DNA of 64,000 nt from a virus. Of the stretch, positions 18,329 through 26,288 are shown piece after piece. The position numbers and the translations under genes were made by a program. The stretch spans positions 1-64,000 of the IMG/VR virus record IMGVR_UViG_3300032116_000117; one strand, given 5' to 3'. A model generated the notes under the pieces. The model ran no database searches, was not told the DNA's origin, and worked only from the letters and a program-made list of their open reading frames with translations. Position 1 is the stretch's first letter; every line of letters starts with the position of its first letter.

Positions 18329-19437
18329 AATATAATCCTTGGTGATATAATTTTTTTAATCTCTTCGACGGTCATCTCCGCAACGTCGTTTGTTTGAATC
18401 TGTATGTGATCTATGTTATATATTTTAGCACATTTTTTTTGAATTTGTTCTCTGGCTTTTATCCCAGCATCATCATTGTCCATAATTGTGATTATCTTCA
18501 TTGCTCCTGAAATGTCCAAAAGCATCTTTTGTTTATCATTAAGGTTTGCACCAAAAATAGCAACTCCATTATGTATTCCGGCCTCTTCTAATCTCCAGAC
18601 ATTGCCCGGACTTTCTACGACAACAACCACTTTTGATTGCTTTATATGATCTTTGGCGTACCAAAAATTATACAAACACTCTTCTGCTCTAAATCCTTCG
18701 CTATGTTTCCATTTTGGTTTTATATTGTCAACAATTGATCTTCCTGTGCATCCAACCATATACTCGTGGTTGGCGTCATAAATAGGAGCCACAGCACGGT
18801 TATACATCTCCTTGCCGTCTGTGATGCAGTCTCCAACGTCATATTTAATCAGTACCTCTGCCGAGAAGCCGCGATTTAAAAAATAAGGACTTGGTATCTT
18901 TAAGGCTCTTTGAATATGTTCCCTTTTGACCGTATTAGATACTTTATTTTGTTTTTGGGTTAATATATTAGTATTAGAAACAAATGATTGTTTGTCTTTT
19001 TCAACTCTAGAAACAGATATTTTAGTTGGATCTATTTTGGAAAATTCTTTAATGAAATCTAATGTTTGACCAAAAGATACAGTATCGTCTCCACTCTCTA
19101 GCCAATTCATCTCTTTATGAGATAATAAACCACGAATAAAGCCAATAATAGAACCCTTAAATATTTTTTCGCACTGATGAGTTCTACATTTCCAATTTCC
19201 TCTATATGAATCACCAATATGATATATATTTAATGCGGATGGATTGTCTCCTCCGTGTATGGGACAACACATACTATAAAATTTGCCATTATTTTTGTAG
19301 TCTAAATTAAAATAATCAAATAGATCTTCTATGTTATCACAAAGTTGATCACAGACTATCTTTAGTTTATTTTGATCAATCGAATGGTATGCTGTCTTGT
19401 TCTTCGACTGTAAATCCATTGTCTGTGTCTGTTCCAT
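18325..19437 (-). CDS. DnaG-like DNA primase, 370 aa
   Basis: Zinc-binding N-terminal domain: CCPIHGGDNPSALNI (about 57-71) and WKCRTHQCEKIFKGS. Toprim domain: VVVVESPGNVWRLEEAG with catalytic Glu and ITIMDNDDAGIKAREQ with DxD. It makes RNA primers for the DnaB-type helicase encoded directly upstream. ATG at 19437 gives a 62-nt overlap with the helicase gene; a second in-frame ATG at 19419 is also possible. The C-terminal helicase-binding domain of cellular DnaG is absent or reduced. Confidence 0.85.
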   Translation of the reverse strand: MEQTQTMDLQSKNKTAYHSIDQNKLKIVCDQLCDNIEDLFDYFNLDYKNNGKFYSMCCPIHGGDNPSALNIYHIGDSYRGNWKCRTHQCEKIFKGSIIGFIRGLLSHKEMNWLESGDDTVSFGQTLDFIKEFSKIDPTKISVSRVEKDKQSFVSNTNILTQKQNKVSNTVKREHIQRALKIPSPYFLNRGFSAEVLIKYDVGDCITDGKEMYNRAVAPIYDANHEYMVGCTGRSIVDNIKPKWKHSEGFRAEECLYNFWYAKDHIKQSKVVVVVESPGNVWRLEEAGIHNGVAIFGANLNDKQKMLLDISGAMKIITIMDNDDAGIKAREQIQKKCAKIYNIDHIQIQTNDVAEMTVEEIKKIISPRIIL

Positions 19438-20821
19438 TTAAAATTTCCAATCTTGTTTTACCTTCTGTTATTTTTGCACACCAACCCTTCATATGGCAGT
19501 TTATGTAGTCATTATCATCTAACCCTGAGCCATGTCGGCTTATTAGGGGTAAAAGTTTTCGGTTTCCATTAGTGGGACCGTCTTCTGCCATTTCTTCATC
19601 GCTTTTTCTTTTGAATATACTAAAATTGCTGCATAGCCAAATAATTCTATCGGATCCAGATGCTGTGTCCGTACTTTCTTTGGTTATACCATCTCTGTTC
19701 AATTGTACAAAAGCCATAATAGGAATCTGATATTTGACAGCAAAGTTATGGAGTGTTGTCATCATAAATCCTAAGACCTGATACTCTTTCATATCCTGAG
19801 ATATTCCAGCACTATCCATGAGTTTTAGATAGTCATAAAATATAACACACTGTTTTGCTGTTCCATCACTATTTAATCCAACATGTTTCATAATCCATCT
19901 TCTCATGATAGATAATTGTTCTTCAAAAGATTTGCCAGCAATACTTTTATGATAAAGTGGTATCTTCTCTAATTCTTTTGCTGCTAATTCTATTTTATTT
20001 GATAAAGATGGTACTTCGGCAAATTTTCCTGTTTCAATCTTATTGATCTCGATTTCTGTTATCATTGCCAGAATACGATGAATGTGATCATTTTTTGTCA
20101 TTTCGGTATCCATGTTTAATACTGGAATACCCATTTTTGCTATATTATATCCCATATTATCAGACAATAGCGTTTTTCCGGTCTTTGGTCTTGCGGCGAT
20201 CACATTAATTGTGCTTTTCCTTAAGCCTCCACCTATAGCAAAATCATAAGCAGGAAATCCCGTGGATATGCCAACTTGATCTATGGGATTATTTTTAAGA
20301 TGATCTAAATAATCACTTAGTCCTTGTGATATCTGCACAGGGTTATTATCTGCATCGTCTAGAGTTGAACTAAAATTCAGAATAGGATCTTCTGCTATGC
20401 TGAGAATATGTGTTATAGATTCTGAACCATTTATTTGGTTAACTTTTTGTTGAATATCTTTTAATTGACTTTGCAATTTTCTTGCAATTTGTAGCTTTTT
20501 TAATTTGACACAAAATTGCATCAAATTCGAATAATCGGCAGGAAATTCTAGTATAGCTTTTAGATGCTGAGTCTCCTCTTTCTTTTGCAAAATAGAGTCG
20601 AAGCCCAGGTCTTTTGCTGTAGAATATATTGAAGCTATATCTATAGCTTTTTGTCCATTGTCTGTAAAAATTTTCTTAATACACTTAAATATCAGAATAT
20701 TACTATCTATTGTGAAAGAATGCTCGTCCACAATATCTGCAACTTCGATATATGATTGTTCTCCTGTTTTGCACAATATTGCCAAAACAGCTCTTTCAAT
20801 AGCAGGGTCTGATAATGTCAT
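19376..20821 (-). CDS. DnaB-like replicative helicase
   Basis: The 481-aa protein has an N-terminal helical domain (ERAVLAILCKTGEQ) and a RecA-like core: INVIAARPKTGKTLLSDNM (Walker A), VLNMDTEM, CVIFYDYLKLMD (Walker B), IMAFVQLNRDG and a DRIIWLCSN segment. It should unwind dsDNA ahead of the phage polymerase and bind the primase encoded next. It is the upstream partner of a helicase-primase pair, with the zinc-finger gene 3 nt upstream. Confidence 0.9.
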   Translation of the reverse strand: MTLSDPAIERAVLAILCKTGEQSYIEVADIVDEHSFTIDSNILIFKCIKKIFTDNGQKAIDIASIYSTAKDLGFDSILQKKEETQHLKAILEFPADYSNLMQFCVKLKKLQIARKLQSQLKDIQQKVNQINGSESITHILSIAEDPILNFSSTLDDADNNPVQISQGLSDYLDHLKNNPIDQVGISTGFPAYDFAIGGGLRKSTINVIAARPKTGKTLLSDNMGYNIAKMGIPVLNMDTEMTKNDHIHRILAMITEIEINKIETGKFAEVPSLSNKIELAAKELEKIPLYHKSIAGKSFEEQLSIMRRWIMKHVGLNSDGTAKQCVIFYDYLKLMDSAGISQDMKEYQVLGFMMTTLHNFAVKYQIPIMAFVQLNRDGITKESTDTASGSDRIIWLCSNFSIFKRKSDEEMAEDGPTNGNRKLLPLISRHGSGLDDNDYINCHMKGWCAKITEGKTRLEILNGTDTDNGFTVEEQDSIPFD

Positions 20822-20824
20822 AAT

Positions 20825-21214
20825 TTATCCAGCGGATATGGAGCACTTGTTACATTTATATCGGTCTTGTTCTATGAGAAGTCCAGGATTTATTTTCTCT
20901 TTTCTTCCACAACATCTGCATTGTACCGTGATACTTTCAAAATGTCTATTCCTCTCTGTGGGGGGATACCTATTTAATTTTTGATCAATAATGGTATCCT
21001 CTTTATGAGAATCTTTTTCTCTCATAGTATCAAAAAAATTGATGCCATCAGACTTTGCTTTGCTTTTGTTGGTCTTGATAGCGCTCGATTGTTTGGGTTT
21101 GCTTTTTCTTTTTTGAGTAACCTTATTTGAAGTTGCTTCTTCGTTTGGTAAAAGTTTAGATAGTATATTGATGATATCTTTTATTTGATCTGGTTTTAAG
21201 TCATTGAGATCCAT
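20825..21214 (-). CDS. C-terminal zinc-finger protein, 129 aa
   Basis: A helical N-terminus (LKPDQIKDIINILSKLLP), a basic low-complexity linker rich in K and S, and a C-terminal CRCC...CNKC cysteine cluster (VQCRCCGRKEKI and YKCNKCSIS). It lies between the helicase and an unknown gene in the replication block, so a DNA or helicase-loading role is possible. No family recognised. Confidence 0.65.
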   Translation of the reverse strand: MDLNDLKPDQIKDIINILSKLLPNEEATSNKVTQKRKSKPKQSSAIKTNKSKAKSDGINFFDTMREKDSHKEDTIIDQKLNRYPPTERNRHFESITVQCRCCGRKEKINPGLLIEQDRYKCNKCSISAG

Positions 21215-21695
21215 TTTTCACCTTATTCCTTTGAATGGCTAAGATAATATCTGATAAATTTTTGATACTATTTGCTATATATGATAGTCTGTCTGATCTT
21301 TGTTTGGCATATTTTTTTATATTATTCAATGAGGATGCTTTATCATTATGTTTTATAGCTTGTAATGATTTTTCAACAAAACCATAGCCTTTGTAATTAT
21401 TAATTTCATCCGCAATTGTTTCTTTTATCGCTTCATCTGCCCAGTTGTATCTTGCTATTTCTCTATTAATTGTTCTTTGAATATGAAAAGTAAATTGTCC
21501 CAAACGATAAGCAATCTGACCACAATCTTCCGGGGTCAAAGTCTCTAGAACTTTTCTATCCATAGTCAAATAAGAATTCAATTCTGTTTCTGGCAATTGT
21601 TCAACATTTGAAGCATATCTACTTAGTCCTATGCCCTGTTCATATTCATCAAGAATATTATCCCAGTGTTGTAGTTCTTCTTTAGCAGTTTTCAT
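21201..21695 (-). CDS. unknown helical protein, 164 aa, next to endonuclease and recA
   Basis: ATG at 21695 (MKTAKEELQHWDN) is preferred; an in-frame ATG at 21719 has no ribosome site either and would increase the overlap to 38 nt. The protein is all-helical by pattern, with a C-terminal SDRLSYIANSIKNLSDIIL segment. In phages, small helical proteins near RecA/UvsX are often UvsY-like mediators, but no UvsY motif is clear, so this stays a guess. It overlaps the downstream zinc-finger gene by 14 nt. Confidence 0.55.
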   Translation of the reverse strand: MKTAKEELQHWDNILDEYEQGIGLSRYASNVEQLPETELNSYLTMDRKVLETLTPEDCGQIAYRLGQFTFHIQRTINREIARYNWADEAIKETIADEINNYKGYGFVEKSLQAIKHNDKASSLNNIKKYAKQRSDRLSYIANSIKNLSDIILAIQRNKVKNGSQ

Positions 21696-22092
21696 GATTA
21701 ATAATCGACTCCCATTCATGTACTTTATTATATGGTAATTCGCAATATTCGATATTGTTAAGATAACACCATTCTTTTTTATCTCTATCTCTTTTTTGAG
21801 CTTTTACGAAAGATAATACATTGTTATGATAAAATGGAATAAACTTATAATGCTGTTCACCATGGACCTCTATGCATTTTTTAAGCAAAGGGATATAAAA
21901 ATCCATATACATAACTTCATTTTTACGAGCATATATAGTAATTTCTTCAAGAATTTGCATAGTTGGGTAAAGCCTTTTAATCAAATTTCTTGCTTCTAAA
22001 TGTAATGCGGATTTATTTACCGCAGAACCCTTAGATATTCCACCTTTTAAATTTAATGTTGAAACCGATCCGTCTAATCCTTTGACTAGCAT
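21682..22092 (-). CDS. small Vsr/DUF559-like endonuclease, 136 aa
   Basis: A helical start is followed by a PD-(D/E)XK core: MYMDFYIPLLKKCIEVHGEQ (D, then E-V-H), HYKFIPFYHNN, a KRDRDKKEWCYLNNIEYCEL helix-strand, as in Vsr-type nucleases. It could be a mismatch-repair, resolvase-like or mobile endonuclease. It sits 1 nt after recA and probably belongs to the recombination unit. No homing-specific HTH is visible, in contrast to 4400-5194. Confidence 0.6.
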   Translation of the reverse strand: MLVKGLDGSVSTLNLKGGISKGSAVNKSALHLEARNLIKRLYPTMQILEEITIYARKNEVMYMDFYIPLLKKCIEVHGEQHYKFIPFYHNNVLSFVKAQKRDRDKKEWCYLNNIEYCELPYNKVHEWESIINHENC

Positions 22093-22093
22093 A

Positions 22094-23119
22094 TTAAAAC
22101 TTTGTTCCTAGCATTTGTTTAACTTGCTTATAAAGCTCAGTATATGCTTCGTCATTTTCTAATAGAAAGTTTCTAATCTTTTCTGTTCCTTGAAACTTAT
22201 TTTTTTCATCTTTTAAAAATGATAGAGTGTACCATGCCCCAGCCTTATTAATGAGACCAATATCTGTAGCCAAAGTAATAAGTTCCATATATCTATCAAT
22301 ACCTTGGCCATATCTAAGATAAGAAGTTATGATTCCTCCGGGCGGACTTAAAGCAGAGCATATAACTTGCCACTCAACTTCTTGACCAATTTGAGTATTG
22401 TCTGTTCCTAACAACCATGGTTTAAAAGTTTTTGCTCTTAGTTTTATATCTGTTTGATAAGCAATAGCCTGACCACTCTTCTCTTTAAATTCTGCACCAT
22501 ATCCTGTGGGATTACCCATTAAGTGAGTAATTCCTATAACAACATTTTTATTTACTGGAATTACATTAGCAACCTTTCGACAAAATTTTGCCAGTAATTT
22601 TGCTCCATCTGCTCTTTGCATTTTATCCATATCTGTTGTAATTTCTGCTTCTGTGCATAGAGCAGAATACGAGTCGATGATTAGTACACTTCCTGGCTCT
22701 TGGTTGATAATTCTTTCAGCAATTTGTAGATATTCTTCTGCGTGTAAAATTTTTCCGGTCTGAGATCCTATTACCTGAAACTTATCTAAGTTTAATCCTG
22801 GTATTCCTTCTAAGTCTCTTTTCTTCAATCTACCTTCAATGTTAAGGTAGTACACGTTTCTGCCATCAGCAAAAGAATCCGAACCATATTCTGGCTGTTG
22901 AGCAGTAGCGGCGAATGCTAAACTTGTTGTTGTTTTACCACATTTGGGCTGGCCAGTCAAAACAACAAAACTTCCTTCTGGAATTCCTCCTCCTAAAACC
23001 ATGTCTAAAGACGGACTGACAGGGATGACAACAGACTTCTTGTCCACAACAGCCGCAGCACTAACAATAATGTTTGCTCCAAAATCTTTTGTTACACTGT
23101 CTTTTAATTTAGTGCTCAT
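22094..23119 (-). CDS. recA: RecA/UvsX-family recombinase, 341 aa
   Basis: ATG at 23119 with AAGGAAA 7 nt upstream is chosen over a TTG at 23125. The core has VVLTGQPKCGKTTTSLAFA (Walker A) at about residue 54, YLNIEG, SVLIIDSYSAL (Walker B), KNVVIGITHLMGNP and a GQAIAYQTDIKLR region. It should form a nucleoprotein filament on ssDNA for strand exchange and replication restart. Length and domain order fit phage RecA. It sits in a run of replication genes with 1 to 11-nt overlaps. Confidence 0.9.
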   Translation of the reverse strand: MSTKLKDSVTKDFGANIIVSAAAVVDKKSVVIPVSPSLDMVLGGGIPEGSFVVLTGQPKCGKTTTSLAFAATAQQPEYGSDSFADGRNVYYLNIEGRLKKRDLEGIPGLNLDKFQVIGSQTGKILHAEEYLQIAERIINQEPGSVLIIDSYSALCTEAEITTDMDKMQRADGAKLLAKFCRKVANVIPVNKNVVIGITHLMGNPTGYGAEFKEKSGQAIAYQTDIKLRAKTFKPWLLGTDNTQIGQEVEWQVICSALSPPGGIITSYLRYGQGIDRYMELITLATDIGLINKAGAWYTLSFLKDEKNKFQGTEKIRNFLLENDEAYTELYKQVKQMLGTKF

Positions 23120-23528
23120 TATCAATTTCCTTTATAAGATCTAAGATATTTTTTGATTTAATTTTTTGTTGACCGGCAGAATTCTCTACTCTTTTTATAT
23201 CTGTTACTTTTTCGTCTTTCTGCTTTTCCAGCTTTTCCTGCTCCTGTTGTATTATAGCAACAAGGTGCGGAGCCCTCAACGAATAAATTTTTTGTGCTTT
23301 CGTTGTTTTTAAGGCATTAATTATTGCTTTTGGCAAATAGGTTTTTAAGAGTTTATTTGCTGTAAAAATTTGAGATTTGTAAAAACTTGCCCATTCTTTA
23401 TTAAGCCAAAATCTATAATGAAGATCTTTCTTATTTTTGTTGGCTAAATGCTCACATATAATCTCTGTTATATATTGAGCAGCAGAGACGGTTTTGCCAT
23501 TCGAATATTTCGAAATATATTTTTGCAT
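23109..23528 (-). CDS. unknown basic helical protein, 139 aa
   Basis: Composition is rich in K, N, E and I. The first half has helices with YRFWLNKEWASFYKSQI, the second half a coiled-coil-like stretch (IIQQEQEKLEKQKDEKV). It has no metal motif. It overlaps recA by 11 nt and probably shares its mRNA. No family recognised. Confidence 0.6.
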   Translation of the reverse strand: MQKYISKYSNGKTVSAAQYITEIICEHLANKNKKDLHYRFWLNKEWASFYKSQIFTANKLLKTYLPKAIINALKTTKAQKIYSLRAPHLVAIIQQEQEKLEKQKDEKVTDIKRVENSAGQQKIKSKNILDLIKEIDNEH

Positions 23529-23531
23529 TGA

Positions 23532-23855
23532 TCAGCGAGGTCTGTAGATATGATCAGAATTTTGTTTTAGAGTATTATTTTGCTTTGAGGCGTCTGCCAA
23601 CTCTGATGCCTCTTTGGTCATAATGGCAACGCTATTTGTTTTCTTGTCCCTAGTATGTCTTATCATTAAATCACTAGCAGTAACTTTGGATGTTGTCGCT
23701 GGTATATTATTTTCTTTAGATGCTATCTGATTTTTTTCTACATATTTTTGAACAATATCTACTGGTAGTTTAAGTTCTGTTGATATATCTAAGGCGTTTT
23801 TATCTTGAGTCAATAAATATTGTATCGCATACGATTGAGTCTTATTCAATTTCAT
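23532..23855 (-). CDS. small HTH-like protein, 107 aa
   Basis: The start is ATG at 23855 (MKLNKTQSY) with AAGGGA 8 nt upstream; an in-frame ATG at 23912 has no ribosome site. The first 45 residues (QYLLTQDKNALDISTELKLP, then VDIVQKYVEK) resemble a helix-turn-helix. The remainder is disordered and polar. ATGA overlap with the upstream gene indicates coupling. A DNA-binding role is inference. Confidence 0.6.
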   Translation of the reverse strand: MKLNKTQSYAIQYLLTQDKNALDISTELKLPVDIVQKYVEKNQIASKENNIPATTSKVTASDLMIRHTRDKKTNSVAIMTKEASELADASKQNNTLKQNSDHIYRPR

Positions 23856-24226
23856 CGTAGTTCCCTTTCTGCTATATTGAGATGAGCAATGTTTTTTGTT
23901 CTTAAAAAGCACAAATATATATCAAATATTTTTTGATTTACTTCTGTAAATTCCCATTCTGGCTTTCCGCTTCTTTTGGAAAAATTATTTCCTCTTCCTT
24001 CAGAAAAAATTCCGATTGGATTGTATACTCTACCATGCGGACCAACCTTTATCAAGTATCTTGTTTTAGTATCAGAGCTTACTATTTTTTTTGCTAGGAC
24101 ATCTTTTGACTCTTCGTCTATTACAGGATTGTTATCTTCGTCAAAAGAGTCGTGTTTACCTAAAATTGTATAAGTGTATACTTTTCTTGTTTTTTCTTCT
24201 TCTGGTCTAGGGTTAAATATCCCCAT
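23852..24226 (-). CDS. unknown protein, 124 aa
   Basis: An N-terminal MGIFNPRPEEEKTRKVYTY is followed by YLIKVGPHGRVYNPIGIFSE and a C-terminal FTEVNQKIFDIYLCFLRTKN helix. A charged middle part may be flexible. Overlaps: 4 nt with the HTH-like gene and 14 nt with the gene upstream. It lies in the replication block; no motif reveals function. Confidence 0.55.
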   Translation of the reverse strand: MGIFNPRPEEEKTRKVYTYTILGKHDSFDEDNNPVIDEESKDVLAKKIVSSDTKTRYLIKVGPHGRVYNPIGIFSEGRGNNFSKRSGKPEWEFTEVNQKIFDIYLCFLRTKNIAHLNIAERELR

Positions 24227-24629
24227 CGGTGTTCTCCTGTTTAAAGACCTTGGAACATGTTTCTTCCAATACTGATTGTATGGAATTATAAAATTCTTCT
24301 ATAAATGGACGATAATTTTGTATAGAAAAATCTATAAGATAATCATTACTAATTTGCTCTATTTTTATTGGTTCTTTATATTTATCGTTAACACCTTGAA
24401 TAACCTCTGTTGTTACATTGATTTTAACAGTGTATGGCAAAGGAGTTTCGCTATCTGTAATAACACGACTCTCATATAATTGTTTATTTACTTCGTATTC
24501 TTTTTCCGCAAGTAATATTTCTGCTTTTTTTATTTTGTTTTCTAGCTCAACAAATTTTATTATATCTTCGGCAGATATGATTGAGGAGATAATATCTTGA
24601 GCTTGTTTATCTTCTAAGATTTTGTCCAT
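24213..24629 (-). CDS. unknown coiled-coil protein, 138 aa
   Basis: Residues about 24-54 are a heptad-like charged helix (FVELENKIKKAEILLAEKEY), followed by beta-rich LPYTVKINVTTEVIQGV and a terminal helix. ATG at 24629 overlaps the zinc-ribbon gene by 16 nt. No family recognised; the position suggests a replication or late-transcription partner but nothing in the sequence proves it. Confidence 0.55.
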   Translation of the reverse strand: MDKILEDKQAQDIISSIISAEDIIKFVELENKIKKAEILLAEKEYEVNKQLYESRVITDSETPLPYTVKINVTTEVIQGVNDKYKEPIKIEQISNDYLIDFSIQNYRPFIEEFYNSIQSVLEETCSKVFKQENTDGDI

Positions 24630-24964
24630 TTGATTTTCTCTGGTTTTTTCATACGAGACATCCCTTTTGGTAATGGCTTGTCTGATTGTTCTTCTTTGTA
24701 AGAATTGTGCTTTTTGTATAAGTGCATTTTTTGATCATCACTCATTTTATCTCTGTTTCTATTGGCCAAATCTCCAATAGTTTTTAGCTCGGTATCAGAC
24801 TTTTTAACCGATGTGTTCTGTGTTGCCACATCCTTGACATACTCTCTAGACGTATTTATAGAATTGCATCTAATACAAATTGGTTTTTCTACATAATCTT
24901 TTATGTAAAAAAACAGTTCAAAAGATGTATTACATTCTTCACAGACGTATGAATAAGTAGGCAT
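24614..24964 (-). CDS. FmdB-type zinc-ribbon protein, 116 aa
   Basis: ATG at 24964 (MPTYSYVCEECNTSFELFF) overlaps the TAA of the HNH gene (TAATG); an upstream in-frame start at 25000 would lie within it. The CEEC ... CIRC pair is the FmdB putative regulatory zinc ribbon. The C-terminus ends with a charged, proline-poor tail (LPKGMSRMKKPEKI). Such proteins are common in phages and often linked to nucleic-acid work, but function is not settled. Confidence 0.75.
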   Translation of the reverse strand: MPTYSYVCEECNTSFELFFYIKDYVEKPICIRCNSINTSREYVKDVATQNTSVKKSDTELKTIGDLANRNRDKMSDDQKMHLYKKHNSYKEEQSDKPLPKGMSRMKKPEKIKWTKS

Positions 24965-25551
24965 TATATTGAATATGACTCTGGCAAATAAACAAACCAC
25001 TCTTCCGGTATCTCTGCTCTTATTTTAATCAGGTGGTGGGTGATTGGCAAGTATTTTGAATGCTTCTGTGGTACTGTTGGCAACTTTTTAAGTGGCATAT
25101 TAGCCTGTTTGGGCGTTCTATTTCCTTTCCTTCTATTACATATGACACACGCCGTAACTATATTTGTCCAATTTGTAGGACTGCCTCCATTTTCATAGTT
25201 CCATAATGATTTTGGTATTACATGGTCGTATGTTAATTGATTGATTTCAAATTTATTTCCACAATATTGACAAACATGATCGTCACGAATAAATAAGTTT
25301 TTACGAGAAAATTTTACTCTTTGACTCGATATCTTAAAATATCTTGCTGTCTTTGCAACAGCTGGTATTGGATATTTTTTATTGTTTGCTCCTATGATAC
25401 AATCATCCTTATAGAAGTCTACAATTTCTATTCCACAATTTTTATTTTTTTCATGCTTTAATGCCCAAATTATTGCTTTCGTCCAATCAATAATAGCCAA
25501 TGGAGAATAGTCGGCATTTAAAACGAGACATTTACTGTTTTTGCTCTGCAT
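24964..25551 (-). CDS. HNH endonuclease, 195 aa
   Basis: CLVLNADYSPLAIIDWTKAI is the usual N-terminal strand of the McrA-type HNH family. RKNLFIRDDHVCQYCGNKF, LTYDHVIPKSLWNYENGG, TNIVTACVICNRRKGNRTP are the zinc-binding CxxC...CxxC and HxxP...N catalytic motif. It should cleave DNA; free-standing HNH genes in phages may be homing or genome-processing enzymes. It overlaps phoH by 20 nt. Confidence 0.85.
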   Translation of the reverse strand: MQSKNSKCLVLNADYSPLAIIDWTKAIIWALKHEKNKNCGIEIVDFYKDDCIIGANNKKYPIPAVAKTARYFKISSQRVKFSRKNLFIRDDHVCQYCGNKFEINQLTYDHVIPKSLWNYENGGSPTNWTNIVTACVICNRRKGNRTPKQANMPLKKLPTVPQKHSKYLPITHHLIKIRAEIPEEWFVYLPESYSI

Positions 25552-26266
25552 GTTCGTAAGAATCTAATCTTGCTAATATTTTTACAATTATAGGATTTCT
25601 AACAATATCTGATCCATTTAGTTCTGATATACCTATGCCATCAACATTATTCAGAGCGGACATTATGTCTGTAAATCCACCCCTCATGTGTCTGTGAAGA
25701 TCGCTTTGTCCAGCATCTCCAGTTAGAACCATTTTACTGTCTGTGCCAGTTCTAGTCAATAACATTTTTAATTGTTCATAGGTTGCGTTTTGACATTCGT
25801 CTGCTACAATAAAACTATTATGGAAGTTTCTTCCTCTCATTAATCCAAGAGGAACAACTTCTATTTTATTATTTAATTTTAACGTTGCATAAAGAGCGGG
25901 GCTTATGAAATGATTGATTTCGTCCAATATAGGCAATAAATATGGATGCAGCTTTTCTTCTGCGGTTCCTGGAAGATAACCAATTTTTTCTCCTGCTTCT
26001 ATAACTGGTCTAGTTATAATAATCTTTTTTACTTTATTTTCAAGCAAATATTCCAATGCCATGCCAATAGCAATGTGGGTTTTCCCGCTACCAGCCAAAC
26101 CTTGACAGAATGTAATAGTATTCTCTGCTATGGTACGAATATATTCTTTTTGATTTTCTGTTCTAGGTTTTAATCTATTCCTGTATGCGGCAGCATTCTC
26201 ATTAATAATGGGATTGGTAGCGTCAATCACTTTATTCTTTTTTTGTTTTTTAGTATTTTTTCTCAA
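25532..26266 (-). CDS. phoH: PhoH-like ATPase
   Basis: CQGLAGSGKTHIAIGMAL (Walker A), KKIIITRPVIEAGEKIGYLP, FIVADECQNATYEQLKMLL (Walker B) and KMVLTGDAGQSDL are diagnostic of PhoH. There is no ATG at the N-terminus: the frame opens with TTG at 26266, preceded by AAGGGC at 6-7 nt, and an in-frame GTG comes 12 codons later. PhoH is frequent in phages; its RNA or phosphate-stress role is unresolved. It is 22 nt from the ribonucleotide reductase gene. Confidence 0.9.
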   Translation of the reverse strand: MRKNTKKQKKNKVIDATNPIINENAAAYRNRLKPRTENQKEYIRTIAENTITFCQGLAGSGKTHIAIGMALEYLLENKVKKIIITRPVIEAGEKIGYLPGTAEEKLHPYLLPILDEINHFISPALYATLKLNNKIEVVPLGLMRGRNFHNSFIVADECQNATYEQLKMLLTRTGTDSKMVLTGDAGQSDLHRHMRGGFTDIMSALNNVDGIGISELNGSDIVRNPIIVKILARLDSYEHAEQKQ

Positions 26267-26288
26267 GTTTTGCCCTTTACGGAAAGAG

